A stretch of 64,000 nt of DNA from the NCBI RefSeq assembly GCF_000716595.1, contig NZ_JNXC01000015.1, positions 1 to 64,000 on the forward strand. The letters are read 5' to 3'. Below the pieces are notes generated by a model. It saw only the letters and a program-made list of their open reading frames with translations, was not told where the DNA came from and did no database searches. Source of the DNA: Saccharothrix sp. NRRL B-16314 (lineage in GTDB: Bacteria; Actinomycetota; Actinomycetes; Mycobacteriales; Pseudonocardiaceae). A program made the translations under genes and the position numbers. Positions 44,993 through 53,359 of this stretch are shown here, in pieces. The stretch's first letter is position 1. Every line of letters starts with the position of its first letter.

Positions 44993-45503
44993 ACACGGGC
45001 GCGTCGGCATTGCGGACGTCGACGTTGGCGAGGAGCTCTCGAATCGTCGGCCGCTGCGGCAGGTCGTCGGTCAGGACCGAGTACCGAAACCGGGCGGCCC
45101 GCTTCACGAGGGCAGGCTGGAAGTGCAGGGCGGTCGCGGTGATCTCCACGACCGGAGCGATCCCGGCGATGGACGTGTTGTGGTCGACGAACGTGATCAG
45201 CGGGGCACCGAAATCCATTTCCAGCGGGTGATCTTCGAAATCCTCGCGCTTGATGTCGCGGCGACCGGCGTTGATCAACTCCAGCTCGAACGTGTGCGGC
45301 CGGCGCAGCGGTCGGTCCTGGTAGGCGGTGGTGACGCCGGGGAAGTCCGAGTGGGGGAGCAGCGGGCGTGCCGGCCTGGTCACGACGAGCAGGCGTCCCC
45401 GGTAGTGGGAACTCTCCCAGGTCACCCGGGCGCCGATCGCGATGGCGGCGACCGCGGTGGTCGCGGACGCGATCTTCCACAGTAAGTCCGGGTCGTTCCA
45501 CAT
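44976..45503 (-). CDS. Hypothetical single-pass membrane protein
   Basis: A 175-residue protein with one N-terminal membrane helix (about 9-26: L-W-K-I-A-S-A-T-T-A-V-A-A-I-A-I) and a cytoplasmic, beta-rich remainder of unknown family. The ATG at 45503 is favoured by a GGAG six bases upstream. It converges with the HExxH gene (17-bp overlap) and lies downstream of, but separated by a strong terminator from, the NB-ARC/TPR operon. Confidence 0.65.
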   Translation of the reverse strand: MWNDPDLLWKIASATTAVAAIAIGARVTWESSHYRGRLLVVTRPARPLLPHSDFPGVTTAYQDRPLRRPHTFELELINAGRRDIKREDFEDHPLEMDFGAPLITFVDHNTSIAGIAPVVEITATALHFQPALVKRAARFRYSVLTDDLPQRPTIRELLANVDVRNADAPVFRRLR

Positions 45504-45632
45504 CGCCGGCTCCAAGGTATTCGTGGGGTGGGGGTGGGACCGTTTTTTCGCATTCCGGTTGAGCCCGTCTTCGTGGTGTTCGAAGGCGTGGCGGCGAGCA
45601 TCGGGAACGGTTGTCGTCGGGAAGCGTCCGGT

Positions 45633-45669
45633 CCGGCCGGCGGCCCGCTGACCACGGGCCGCCGGCCGG
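45633..45669 (-). terminator. 15-bp perfect hairpin ending the NB-ARC/TPR operon
   Basis: CCGGCCGGCGGCCCG and CGGGCCGCCGGCCGG form a perfect 15-bp stem with a 7-nt loop, starting 8 bp after the last stop of the minus-strand operon. No T-run follows. Position and stability argue for a terminator. Confidence 0.75.
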
Positions 45670-45676
45670 GTGGGGA

Positions 45677-48600
45677 TCAGAACTGCATGGTGTCCGTGTC
45701 GCAGTTGGCCCGTGCGTACTGCGTGGCGGCGACCGTGGCCGGGTGGTCGTCTCCCAGGGTCTTGCGGAAGCTCGCCACCGTGCGGGCGTGCAGCACCGCG
45801 GCCTCGTTCTCCTCACCGACGTTGCCCAGGTCGATCGAGAGGTTCACCGCGATCGCCAGCGTCGACGGGTGCTCGGGTCCGAGTACCCTGGTGGACCGTT
45901 CGAGCGTGTCCTCGTCCAACGCCCGCGCCCGCGCGTGGTCACCGGCGGCGGCCAGGTCGCTGGCCAGGTTCGTCGCCGCGACCAGGCTGAACGGGTGGTC
46001 GGCGTCGAACACCTCCACGAGTTGCGCGTGCATCGTGTGGTCCAGGTCGAGCGCACCGGTGACGTCGCCGAGCAGCCGCAGGACCACCGCCAGGTTCAGC
46101 CCCGCGATGAGCGTGAACGGGTGGTTCGCGCCCATCCCGGTCCGCATGTCCGCGTAGCTCGACCGAGCCAGGCCGAGCGACCGGTCGAGGTCGCCGAGGT
46201 GGCGCAGGTCGATGGACACGTTCATCTGCGACGTCACCGTGTCGACGTGGTCCTCTCCCAGCCGGATGCGGTACAGCGCGGCGCACTCCTCGGCCAGTTC
46301 GAGCGCCCGCACGTGGTCACCGCCCCGGCACAGCGCGACCGACAGGTTCCGCATGGCGCCGATCACCCTCGGGTGGTCGACCCCGAACTGCTCCCGTTGC
46401 AGGGTCAGCGATTCGTCCTGGAGGCGGATCGCCTCCGCGTACCGGCCGAGTTCCCGCAGGTCCATGCAGAGGCTGTTGTGCGAGCTGAACGTGAGCGTGT
46501 GGTCGGGTCCGAGCACCGCGATCCGCCGGCGCAGGTTCGCCTCGTCGATCCTGCGGGCCCGGTCGTAGTCGCCCATCAGCCGGAACGCGCTGGCGAGGTT
46601 GTTGGCGTAGTTCAGAGTCTGCGGGTCGTCCTTGCCGAGGATCACGGCGGCGCGGTCGTAGACCTCTTGCCGGATCTCCAGCTCCCGGGCGAACTCGCCC
46701 TGCGACCGGCGGTCGGCGGCGAGGGTGTCGAGCATGTTCAGCATGGCTTCGTGGTCGTCACCCACCAAGTCCCGCATCAGCTCGTGCGTCTGCTCGTTGA
46801 GGCGTTGCGCCTCCGCGTTGCGCCCCATGCGGCGCAACGCGATCCCGTACCGGCGGGACATCTCCAGCGTGTCGAAGTCCTTGTGGCCGAGCGACTCCCG
46901 CCACGACTCCATGGCCTGCCCGGCCAGGTCGCGCGCGCCGTCGAAGTCGCCGGTGTTGAGCAGGTAGCGGACCAGGTTCGTGACCAGGACGCGGACCCAC
47001 CGGTCCTGGCAGCCGATGAGGCGCGACACCAGCGCGTGCGGCAGCAGCTCGGCGTACCGGGGCCAGTTCGCGGTGACGTCCGGGTCGCCCGGGTCGCCGT
47101 TGACCAGCAGCACGTGCACCGCGTGCCGCATCCGGTCCTGCTCCTCCTTGTCGAGCCGGTTCTTCAGCACCGTCTGCACCAGCCGGTGCAGTTGCAGCGC
47201 GTTGGCCCGGTGGTCGATCTTCGCCAGGCTGTACCGGCTGATCTCCCGGACGGCCCGGCTGAGTTTGATCGGGTCGCGCAGGGCGTCCGCCAGCGCGTCC
47301 GGCACGGGTGCGTCGCGGACACCGCGGAAGAGCTTCTGGGAGATGGGGTCCGGGCCGAAGAACGCGCACACCTGGAGCAGCTGGAGCGCGGCCCGGTGGT
47401 CGTTCTTCAGGCGGTTCAGCGGGACGTTCCACGCCGCGGCGACGGGGAGCTGGTCCTCGCTGGACGTGCCCGTCTCCAGCAGCTCGGTGCGGTTCTGCCG
47501 CAGCAGTTCCAGGTACTCCGACACCTGCATGCCGGTCTGCGCGCGCCAGGCAGCGGCCTGTTCGACGGCCAGTGGCAGGTCACCGAGAGCCTCGGCGAGC
47601 GCGTCGGCCTCGGCGTCGTCCAGGTTGCCGCCGCGGCGGTGGAGCAGTTCGACGCTCTCCTGGCGGGTGAACAGGTCCACCTCGACCGGACGGGCGAAGC
47701 CGCCCCACTCGGAGTTGCGGGACGTGACGATGATGTGGCCGTTGCCCGCGGGGAAGTACGGGCGCACGTCCTGCGGCCGGTCGGCGTTGTCGAACACCAG
47801 GAGCCAGCGCGAGTGCGGCTCGCCGCGGCGCAGCGCTTCGAGGACGGCGGGCACGGCGGTGTCGGCCGCGGCTGCCGCGGCGACGCCGAGCTTCTTCGCC
47901 AGCTCGACGAAACTCGCCTTGATCTGCGCCGGCTGCTCCGCCGAGATCCACCACACCACCTCGTACTCGGAGGCGTGCCGGTGGATGTACTCCACGACGG
48001 TCTGCGACTTGCCGACGCCGCCCATGCCGTGCAGCGCCTCCGGGAGCACCGCGGTCGGCCCCGCCTCGCTGAGCTTCTGCCCCAGTTGGGCGAGCAGTTC
48101 GACCCGGCCGACGAAGTCCGGGTTGCGCAACGGCACGTGACCCCACACCTGCGGCTGTGTTCCGGGACTCCGATCGCCGACGAACAACGGGGTGTGGGGA
48201 GCGTTCATGTCGTCTCCTTCGGGCGGCAACGACCCGACCTCTGGTGCGAGCGGCCGGGTGTCGGTGTTCGTCACAGCGTGGTTCTCCTGGTTCGGTGTGC
48301 CGTCCGTGGTCGCGCCGGCGGGGTGGGCGCGGTCGGAGCCGAGCGTCCGCCGGATGCGCTGCGACCTGCGGGAATAAGGTCCGGAGAGGGCGCGGAACAC
48401 CGCGGCCTGGACCTTGAGGTAGGGCAGGTTCTCCGGGGACGGGTCCAGGTCACCCGTCCCGTCCGGCTCGTCCAGGGCCAGGCGGAAGTTGCGCAGGGCC
48501 GCGTTGTCGGCGCCGCCGTACTCGTCCAGCACGCGGGCGACCCGTGCGGTGTCGGAGCGGCGGGAGGTGGCCAGCAGCTCTTCCCGGACGCCGGTGTCGA

Positions 48601-50014
48601 AGTCGTAGGCCACGGCGCCGGTCGCGCCGTCGTGGCCGGGCAGCCGGGTCATCAGGCCGCCGAGCATCACCTCGGCCAGCGCCGACAGGTCCGAGCCGGG
48701 CAGCAGCACCCGCTGCACCAGGCCCATCAGCTGCGGGCTCAACGGGGTGGCGGCGAGCAGGCCGGCGAGCTGGAACCCGTCCACCGAGGCGTACGTGCGG
48801 AACCGCAGCACGCGTTCGGCCGCGGTCAACGGCTCGTCGTCCACCGGGCCGGGCGGGGGAGCGACCTGCGGTGTGACGAGCGCGGCGGTCGTCTCCACCC
48901 ACTCGGCGCCCGGCGCGGTGAGCAGCCGGGCCCACGCGGTCATCCACTCGGCGGACAGGCCGAGCACGGGAACGGCCATCGCGCCGGCGTCGGTGGCACC
49001 GGCGCCGGCGATGCGCAACCGGCGGTTGGGCGCGCCCGGAGCGTGCGCGGACAGCCTCATCCGGCGGGTCGGCAGGCCGCCCCAGGACCACAGGCGCTGC
49101 GCCAGCGTCTGCACCACCGCGACCGGCATCGACCGGCCCCACCGGTGCAGCACGTGGCCGACCGCGCCGGTGTGCCAGGCCCGGCCGATGGTGTCGGTGA
49201 GCACCAGCACGATCCGGTTGCCCGCGGGCTCGACCAGGTACCGCCACTCGTGCGTCGCGCCGCCCTCGGACCGCAAGGTCACGGCGTGCGGCACGGGGTG
49301 CGAGCTGTCCAGCTCGTACACCCGCACGTCCCGGAACGCGCCCTGCCGCTCCAGCAGCACCCGGAACTCCCGCACGGTCTGCCGCCAGATCTCCGCCGCC
49401 ACGGTCGTGTCGACCACCAGCGCCACCTCGAACCGGCGCCACGGCGCGGCACGCCACTCCGGCAGCCACAGCCCGTCCTGGGCGGCCCGAACGGCGGTCG
49501 CCTCCTCGTCCAACGCCTTCAGCCGCCGCGACGTCTGCCTGCGCGCCAACGGCCGCAGCGCGCGGCTGATCCCGCGCCGTTCCGGCAGCGCCGGCACGGT
49601 CGGCCACGCGGACACGGCGCTGACCTTCCCGCCCAGCGCGAGCACCGGGTCGGCGCGCGCCATCGTGGTCGGGGTCGGCGTCCACCGCTGGGGTTCCGCG
49701 CGGCCCGGATCGTGGTCGCGGAGGGGTTCGGGCTCCGGCTCGGGCGTCGGATCGGGCTCGTCCGGACCGGCTTCGTCCGGACCGGCTTCGTCCGGGGCTG
49801 GGGCGTCGGGCGGCTCGGCGTCGGCCGCGGTGGCCTCGGGGGCGGTGGCCTCGGGTCGAGCAGGCGGTCGCAGGGCGCCCGCGAGCCACAGCGAATCCCG
49901 GACCTCGCGCAAGGTCAGGTCCGCGGTGCGCAGCGCCTCCACCCGGCTGTCGGTCGCGTCGAGGTGTTGGAGCAGCACCTCGACGCCCGGCGGCTCGGCC
50001 CGTGGTCCGGTCAT
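45677..50014 (-). CDS. NB-ARC ATPase with vWA-like N-terminus and TPR array (FxsT-like)
   Basis: A 1445-residue STAND-type protein. A short helical start and an acidic Pro-rich linker (about 50-115) precede a SAV_2336-like region whose W-R-R-F-E-V-A-L-V-V-D-T-T near 195-205 and V-L-V-L-T-D near 270 look like a von Willebrand A fold. An NB-ARC ATPase follows (about 630-890), with P-loop G-M-G-G-V-G-K-S near 664-671 and W-L-L-V-F-D-N-A-D. At least eight tetratricopeptide repeats of about 42 residues run from about 990 to the end. The ATG overlaps the MoxR stop (ATGA). The architecture matches proteins annotated as the FxSxx-system TPR protein; its role is probably signal-sensing. Confidence 0.85.
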   Translation of the reverse strand: MTGPRAEPPGVEVLLQHLDATDSRVEALRTADLTLREVRDSLWLAGALRPPARPEATAPEATAADAEPPDAPAPDEAGPDEAGPDEPDPTPEPEPEPLRDHDPGRAEPQRWTPTPTTMARADPVLALGGKVSAVSAWPTVPALPERRGISRALRPLARRQTSRRLKALDEEATAVRAAQDGLWLPEWRAAPWRRFEVALVVDTTVAAEIWRQTVREFRVLLERQGAFRDVRVYELDSSHPVPHAVTLRSEGGATHEWRYLVEPAGNRIVLVLTDTIGRAWHTGAVGHVLHRWGRSMPVAVVQTLAQRLWSWGGLPTRRMRLSAHAPGAPNRRLRIAGAGATDAGAMAVPVLGLSAEWMTAWARLLTAPGAEWVETTAALVTPQVAPPPGPVDDEPLTAAERVLRFRTYASVDGFQLAGLLAATPLSPQLMGLVQRVLLPGSDLSALAEVMLGGLMTRLPGHDGATGAVAYDFDTGVREELLATSRRSDTARVARVLDEYGGADNAALRNFRLALDEPDGTGDLDPSPENLPYLKVQAAVFRALSGPYSRRSQRIRRTLGSDRAHPAGATTDGTPNQENHAVTNTDTRPLAPEVGSLPPEGDDMNAPHTPLFVGDRSPGTQPQVWGHVPLRNPDFVGRVELLAQLGQKLSEAGPTAVLPEALHGMGGVGKSQTVVEYIHRHASEYEVVWWISAEQPAQIKASFVELAKKLGVAAAAAADTAVPAVLEALRRGEPHSRWLLVFDNADRPQDVRPYFPAGNGHIIVTSRNSEWGGFARPVEVDLFTRQESVELLHRRGGNLDDAEADALAEALGDLPLAVEQAAAWRAQTGMQVSEYLELLRQNRTELLETGTSSEDQLPVAAAWNVPLNRLKNDHRAALQLLQVCAFFGPDPISQKLFRGVRDAPVPDALADALRDPIKLSRAVREISRYSLAKIDHRANALQLHRLVQTVLKNRLDKEEQDRMRHAVHVLLVNGDPGDPDVTANWPRYAELLPHALVSRLIGCQDRWVRVLVTNLVRYLLNTGDFDGARDLAGQAMESWRESLGHKDFDTLEMSRRYGIALRRMGRNAEAQRLNEQTHELMRDLVGDDHEAMLNMLDTLAADRRSQGEFARELEIRQEVYDRAAVILGKDDPQTLNYANNLASAFRLMGDYDRARRIDEANLRRRIAVLGPDHTLTFSSHNSLCMDLRELGRYAEAIRLQDESLTLQREQFGVDHPRVIGAMRNLSVALCRGGDHVRALELAEECAALYRIRLGEDHVDTVTSQMNVSIDLRHLGDLDRSLGLARSSYADMRTGMGANHPFTLIAGLNLAVVLRLLGDVTGALDLDHTMHAQLVEVFDADHPFSLVAATNLASDLAAAGDHARARALDEDTLERSTRVLGPEHPSTLAIAVNLSIDLGNVGEENEAAVLHARTVASFRKTLGDDHPATVAATQYARANCDTDTMQF

Positions 50015-51021
50015 CCGGCCTCCGCGGACAGCGGGTGCCAGATCGCCTTGAGCAGGTCGGTCCACTCCTCGTCCGGCCGGTACGCGCCGGACGTGGCCAG
50101 GTGCACCGCGTTGAGCAGCTGGTCGGCGGACACCGTGCCGACGTCGGACCGGTGGTCCAGGAAGTCGCCGATGAGCCGGGCCACGTCCACGCCGTGCGCG
50201 TCGCCGAAGTGCACCGCCACCATCTCGCCCAGCTGCTCCTTGCCCGGCTGTCGCACGTGCAGGCGGAGGCAGCGGCGCAGGAACGCGGGCGGGAACTCGC
50301 GCTCACCGTTGCTGGTGATGATCACGATCGGGAACTCGCGGCAGCGGACGATGCCGTGGTGGACGGTCGCGGTGTGCCCGCGGTCCGCGGCCAGCACCTC
50401 AACGTCGTCCCGGTGCTTGGCGTACCGGACCAGCTCCGGTATCTCGTACTCGCCTTCCTCGAACGTGTTCAGCAGGTCGTTCGGCAGGTCGATGTCGCCC
50501 TTGTCCAGCTCGTCGATCAGCAGCACGCGCGGCAGGTCGTACGGCAGCAGGGCGGTGCCCAACGGCCCGAGGTGGATGTAGTCGCCGATACCGGACTCCG
50601 GGTCGTTCGCGCCGACCGCCTGCACCCGCGCGATCGCGTCGTACAGGTACAGGCCGTCCTTCAACGTGGTCCGGCTGGTGACCGGCCACCGCAGCACCGG
50701 GCCGAGGCCCAGCTCCCGCGCGACCAGGTACGCCAGCGACGACTTGCCGGTGCCGGGCGCGCCGGTGACGAGCAGCGGGCGGCGCAGCCTGATCGCCGCG
50801 TTCACCATCGCGACCTCGTCGGGGTGCGGTGTCCGGCGCACCGCGCGCACGCCACCCACCCGCCGGTCGCCCTCGCCGCCGTCGTCCGCGGGCCGGGACG
50901 TGGCGCCGCGACCGGTGAACGTCCGCCAGGGCGGTGGCGGTGGCAGGTCCGCGACGGGCGTCTGGGCGACGTCCCCGGTGCCGTGGTAGACGTTGCCAGA
51001 GCCGACTCGACCGTCGTTCAT
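50011..51021 (-). CDS. MoxR-type AAA+ ATPase
   Basis: A 336-residue AAA+ ATPase. A Gly/Pro-rich N-terminus (about 1-60, with a Pro run near 27-31) leads to the ATPase core. Walker A G-A-P-G-T-G-K-S is at 87-94, Walker B V-L-L-I-D-E-L-D-K-G-D at 166-176, and the sensor-1 I-I-T-S-N-G-E-R-E-F-P is recognisable. MoxR ATPases work as chaperones with vWA proteins. It overlaps by 4 bp (ATGA) with the genes on both sides, so the three proteins are made together. Confidence 0.88.
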   Translation of the reverse strand: MNDGRVGSGNVYHGTGDVAQTPVADLPPPPPWRTFTGRGATSRPADDGGEGDRRVGGVRAVRRTPHPDEVAMVNAAIRLRRPLLVTGAPGTGKSSLAYLVARELGLGPVLRWPVTSRTTLKDGLYLYDAIARVQAVGANDPESGIGDYIHLGPLGTALLPYDLPRVLLIDELDKGDIDLPNDLLNTFEEGEYEIPELVRYAKHRDDVEVLAADRGHTATVHHGIVRCREFPIVIITSNGEREFPPAFLRRCLRLHVRQPGKEQLGEMVAVHFGDAHGVDVARLIGDFLDHRSDVGTVSADQLLNAVHLATSGAYRPDEEWTDLLKAIWHPLSAEAG

Positions 51022-52520
51022 CCGACCGCAATCCCTTCCGGTGGCCCCGGTTGGCTCGGCACGACGAGCCGCGTCGGATCGTCGTAGAGGATCGTCAGCG
51101 CCTCGCCGACGTGGCGTCGCGTGGGGCCTTCCGCGAACGCCGTGGTCCGGGACATGCGGACGCGTTCCAACAGGTGCAGCTCGTCCTGGCCGTGCAGCAC
51201 GGACTCGACCACGTCGGTGAACTCGGGCGTACCGCAGTCGTGGCGGTGCCACACGATCAGCGGCACGCCCGCCTTCACCGCAGCCGCGATCTCGTCCCGC
51301 CCGGCGGTCTCCGGCCGCGGCGGCGCGCTGAGCACCAGCGACACCAGCGAGCGTTCCCGGTTGAACCGCGACAACAGTTCGCGCAGGCCTTGTTCGCTGC
51401 CGCTCAGCGCGCGGCACGTGGAGGTGTGCGCGAGGCCCTTGTCCCGGCCCAGTTGGTCGGCCATCTCGTCCCACCGCTGACGCCACTCGCGGTGGTACTT
51501 GCGCGCGGTCATCCGCTCCAGGCTGCGCACCACCACCGGGTAGCGGCAGCCCATCGGCACGGCCAGGTCCGCGTCGTTCTCCCACGGCCACTGGTCGACG
51601 TTCAGGTTCAGGTTCTCGTAGTCGAGCACGAACTCGATCCGGATGTCCGGGCGGTACTGGGCCCAGTCGTCCTCGACCTTCTCGATGAGCGCGGCCACCT
51701 GCACCTTGATCTCGGCGAGCGTGCCGACCTCGTCCTTGCCGTGCAGCGGCGACCACGGCTCGGGCCGGCCGAGCTGCCGCCAGTGCGACAGCCGGAACCG
51801 GTCGCCGGTCGGCCCTTCCCGGCGCAGCAGCAGCACGAGGTAGGCGGGGGAGCCGAGCGGTGGGGCGAGCGGTCGCGCGGTCTCCGGGCGCAGGCTCTCC
51901 CGGATCGCGGCCAGTTCGTCCACCAGGTCCATCGACTCGGCCTGCGCCTCGTTCCACCGGTGCAGTTCGATCGCCAACTCGGTGCGCACCCGCGAGGCGA
52001 TGTGCTCCACGAACACCATCGGTTTCGGCACGCCGTCCGACTCGGCGTTCAGCGTCTCCAGCACCCGGAACACGCCGGAGTACGTGGTCGACCCGTCCAG
52101 GCCGGGAGCGGTCGAGCCGGCCACGACGCGGTAGATGTCCGCGATATCGGGCACGACTACGCCAGCCAGCAATGTGAACAGCCTTGCTCGTTCGGAGGTC
52201 GGGAACAGGTCCAGCGGCGTCAGTTCCGCGATGACGCGGCGCAATTGAACCATCGCGCGCGAGTCCTGCTCGAATCGACTCACGATGCGCACAAGCGCGG
52301 ATAGCCGTTCAGGGCTCTGCTGACACACTTCGGCCAGGCTGTAGAGGTGTCCGTAGGTGTTCGGGAACTCTTCGACCGCCAGAGTTTCCCGCAATTCTGC
52401 GGAGATCATCCGGACGACCAGGTTACGTCCGGCGCGATCGGCCAGGGTCGGCACTTGGCACAGCGCTTCGACAAGGGGAAAGAGCAACCGGCTGCCGCCG
52501 TTGTCGTCCGCATGGACCAT
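51018..52520 (-). CDS. VMAP-C domain protein with N-terminal EAD2
   Basis: A 500-residue protein. The N-terminus (about 12-85: L-F-P-L-V-E-A-L-C-Q-V-P-T, then R-F-E-Q-D-S-R-A-M) looks like an effector-associated domain 2. The C-terminal half (about 255-490) resembles VMAP-C, the domain of vWA-MoxR-associated proteins, with Y-R-P-D-I-R-I-E-F-V-L, D-Q-W-P-W-E-N and V-P-L-I-V-W-H-R. VMAP proteins couple the MoxR/vWA pair to effectors through matching EADs. It overlaps the MoxR ATG by 4 bp. Confidence 0.8.
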   Translation of the reverse strand: MVHADDNGGSRLLFPLVEALCQVPTLADRAGRNLVVRMISAELRETLAVEEFPNTYGHLYSLAEVCQQSPERLSALVRIVSRFEQDSRAMVQLRRVIAELTPLDLFPTSERARLFTLLAGVVVPDIADIYRVVAGSTAPGLDGSTTYSGVFRVLETLNAESDGVPKPMVFVEHIASRVRTELAIELHRWNEAQAESMDLVDELAAIRESLRPETARPLAPPLGSPAYLVLLLRREGPTGDRFRLSHWRQLGRPEPWSPLHGKDEVGTLAEIKVQVAALIEKVEDDWAQYRPDIRIEFVLDYENLNLNVDQWPWENDADLAVPMGCRYPVVVRSLERMTARKYHREWRQRWDEMADQLGRDKGLAHTSTCRALSGSEQGLRELLSRFNRERSLVSLVLSAPPRPETAGRDEIAAAVKAGVPLIVWHRHDCGTPEFTDVVESVLHGQDELHLLERVRMSRTTAFAEGPTRRHVGEALTILYDDPTRLVVPSQPGPPEGIAVG

Positions 52521-52610
52521 TGGTGGTCCCCCATTCGAGCGGTCCGCACCCAGTGTCGAAGCCCTTTCACGAGCTCAGTATTACCGGGTACAGGTTACGG
52601 ATTGTCCAGC

Positions 52611-53321
52611 TCACTCTTCGGTGCGCAATAGGGTGTCGAATCGGTTCATTGGTGTGGAATCCTCACCTTCCACCACGTGCAGCGCGTGGCCGAGGGCGGT
52701 CAGGCCGTGCTCGTGCTCCAGGCAGACCTGGAGCAGGCCGCTCACGTGCAACGCGGCGATCGGGTGGTGCGGCACGGCGGCGGCGATGGCCGGCGGCAGC
52801 AGGTCCAGCACCAGCCGGCGGTCGGCCTCGGTCCGCATCGACGGCACCGCCATCAGCGCGTGGAACAGGGCTCCCGGGTCCGGGACTCGGGCGTCGAGCA
52901 GCCAGACCGGTTCCGCCAGGCCGGGCACGTGCGCGGTGCGGTGGCGGTCGGGTCCGTCGATCGGGTGATCGCGGAAGTACCGGTCCGTCATCGCGACCAT
53001 GACCGGCCGGCCGCACACCGCGTGCGCGGACCGGAAGGCGTCCGAGTCGAGCACGGCCAGCGCTTCGGCGACGTCGTCGGCCACGGCCACCCGCAGTCGG
53101 AGCGGCACCGCGTCCGAGTCGTTGTGCCGGTGCACGGCTTCGGTGAGCCGCACCGGGAAGCGGTCCGACGGCGGGCGCGCCAAGAGCACCGCGGCGTGGT
53201 CGGTGGCGCGGGTCGGGCCGGTCAGCGCGCCTCGCACCAGCCGCCGGGCGGCGTCGATCCCGGCGGCTTGGTCGGGCGCGATCGCGAGGGCGGCGCGAGC
53301 GCCCCCGTCGGTGACCGGCAT
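52611..53321 (-). CDS. EAD2-containing putative effector/sensor protein
   Basis: A 236-residue protein in two parts. The C-terminal 85 residues (A-L-F-H-A-L-M-A-V-P-S-M, then A-D-R-R-L-V-L-D-L-L-P and A-L-G-H-A-L-H) resemble the EAD2 of the next protein. The N-terminal 145 residues (L-R-L-R-V-A-V, then V-M-V-A-M-T-D-R-Y-F-R-D) faintly resemble degenerate nucleotidyl-cyclase-like domains seen in similar operons; this is weak. It lies 90 bp upstream of the VMAP-C gene on the same strand. By the logic of these systems it is the EAD-linked effector or input. Confidence 0.65.
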   Translation of the reverse strand: MPVTDGGARAALAIAPDQAAGIDAARRLVRGALTGPTRATDHAAVLLARPPSDRFPVRLTEAVHRHNDSDAVPLRLRVAVADDVAEALAVLDSDAFRSAHAVCGRPVMVAMTDRYFRDHPIDGPDRHRTAHVPGLAEPVWLLDARVPDPGALFHALMAVPSMRTEADRRLVLDLLPPAIAAAVPHHPIAALHVSGLLQVCLEHEHGLTALGHALHVVEGEDSTPMNRFDTLLRTEE

Positions 53322-53359
53322 GGCACGAGCATGCGGACACCGCCTGGGGGCGTCAAGAT

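Noticed and set aside
42227..45010. A 927-codon open frame on the minus strand covering the precursor and HExxH genes
   Set aside because: Only its last 218 codons look like a protein (the LSDAT gene); the rest is an Arg/Gly/His-rich antisense shadow of the HExxH gene, a common effect of GC-rich codon bias.
45611..50581. A 1656-codon open frame on the plus strand
   Set aside because: It is antisense to the NB-ARC/TPR and MoxR genes and has a His/Arg/Gln-rich composition with no domains.
42884..53321. Search for an FxsB-type radical SAM enzyme in the RiPP locus
   Set aside because: No frame in the region contains a convincing CxxxCxxC radical SAM motif, so none is annotated.
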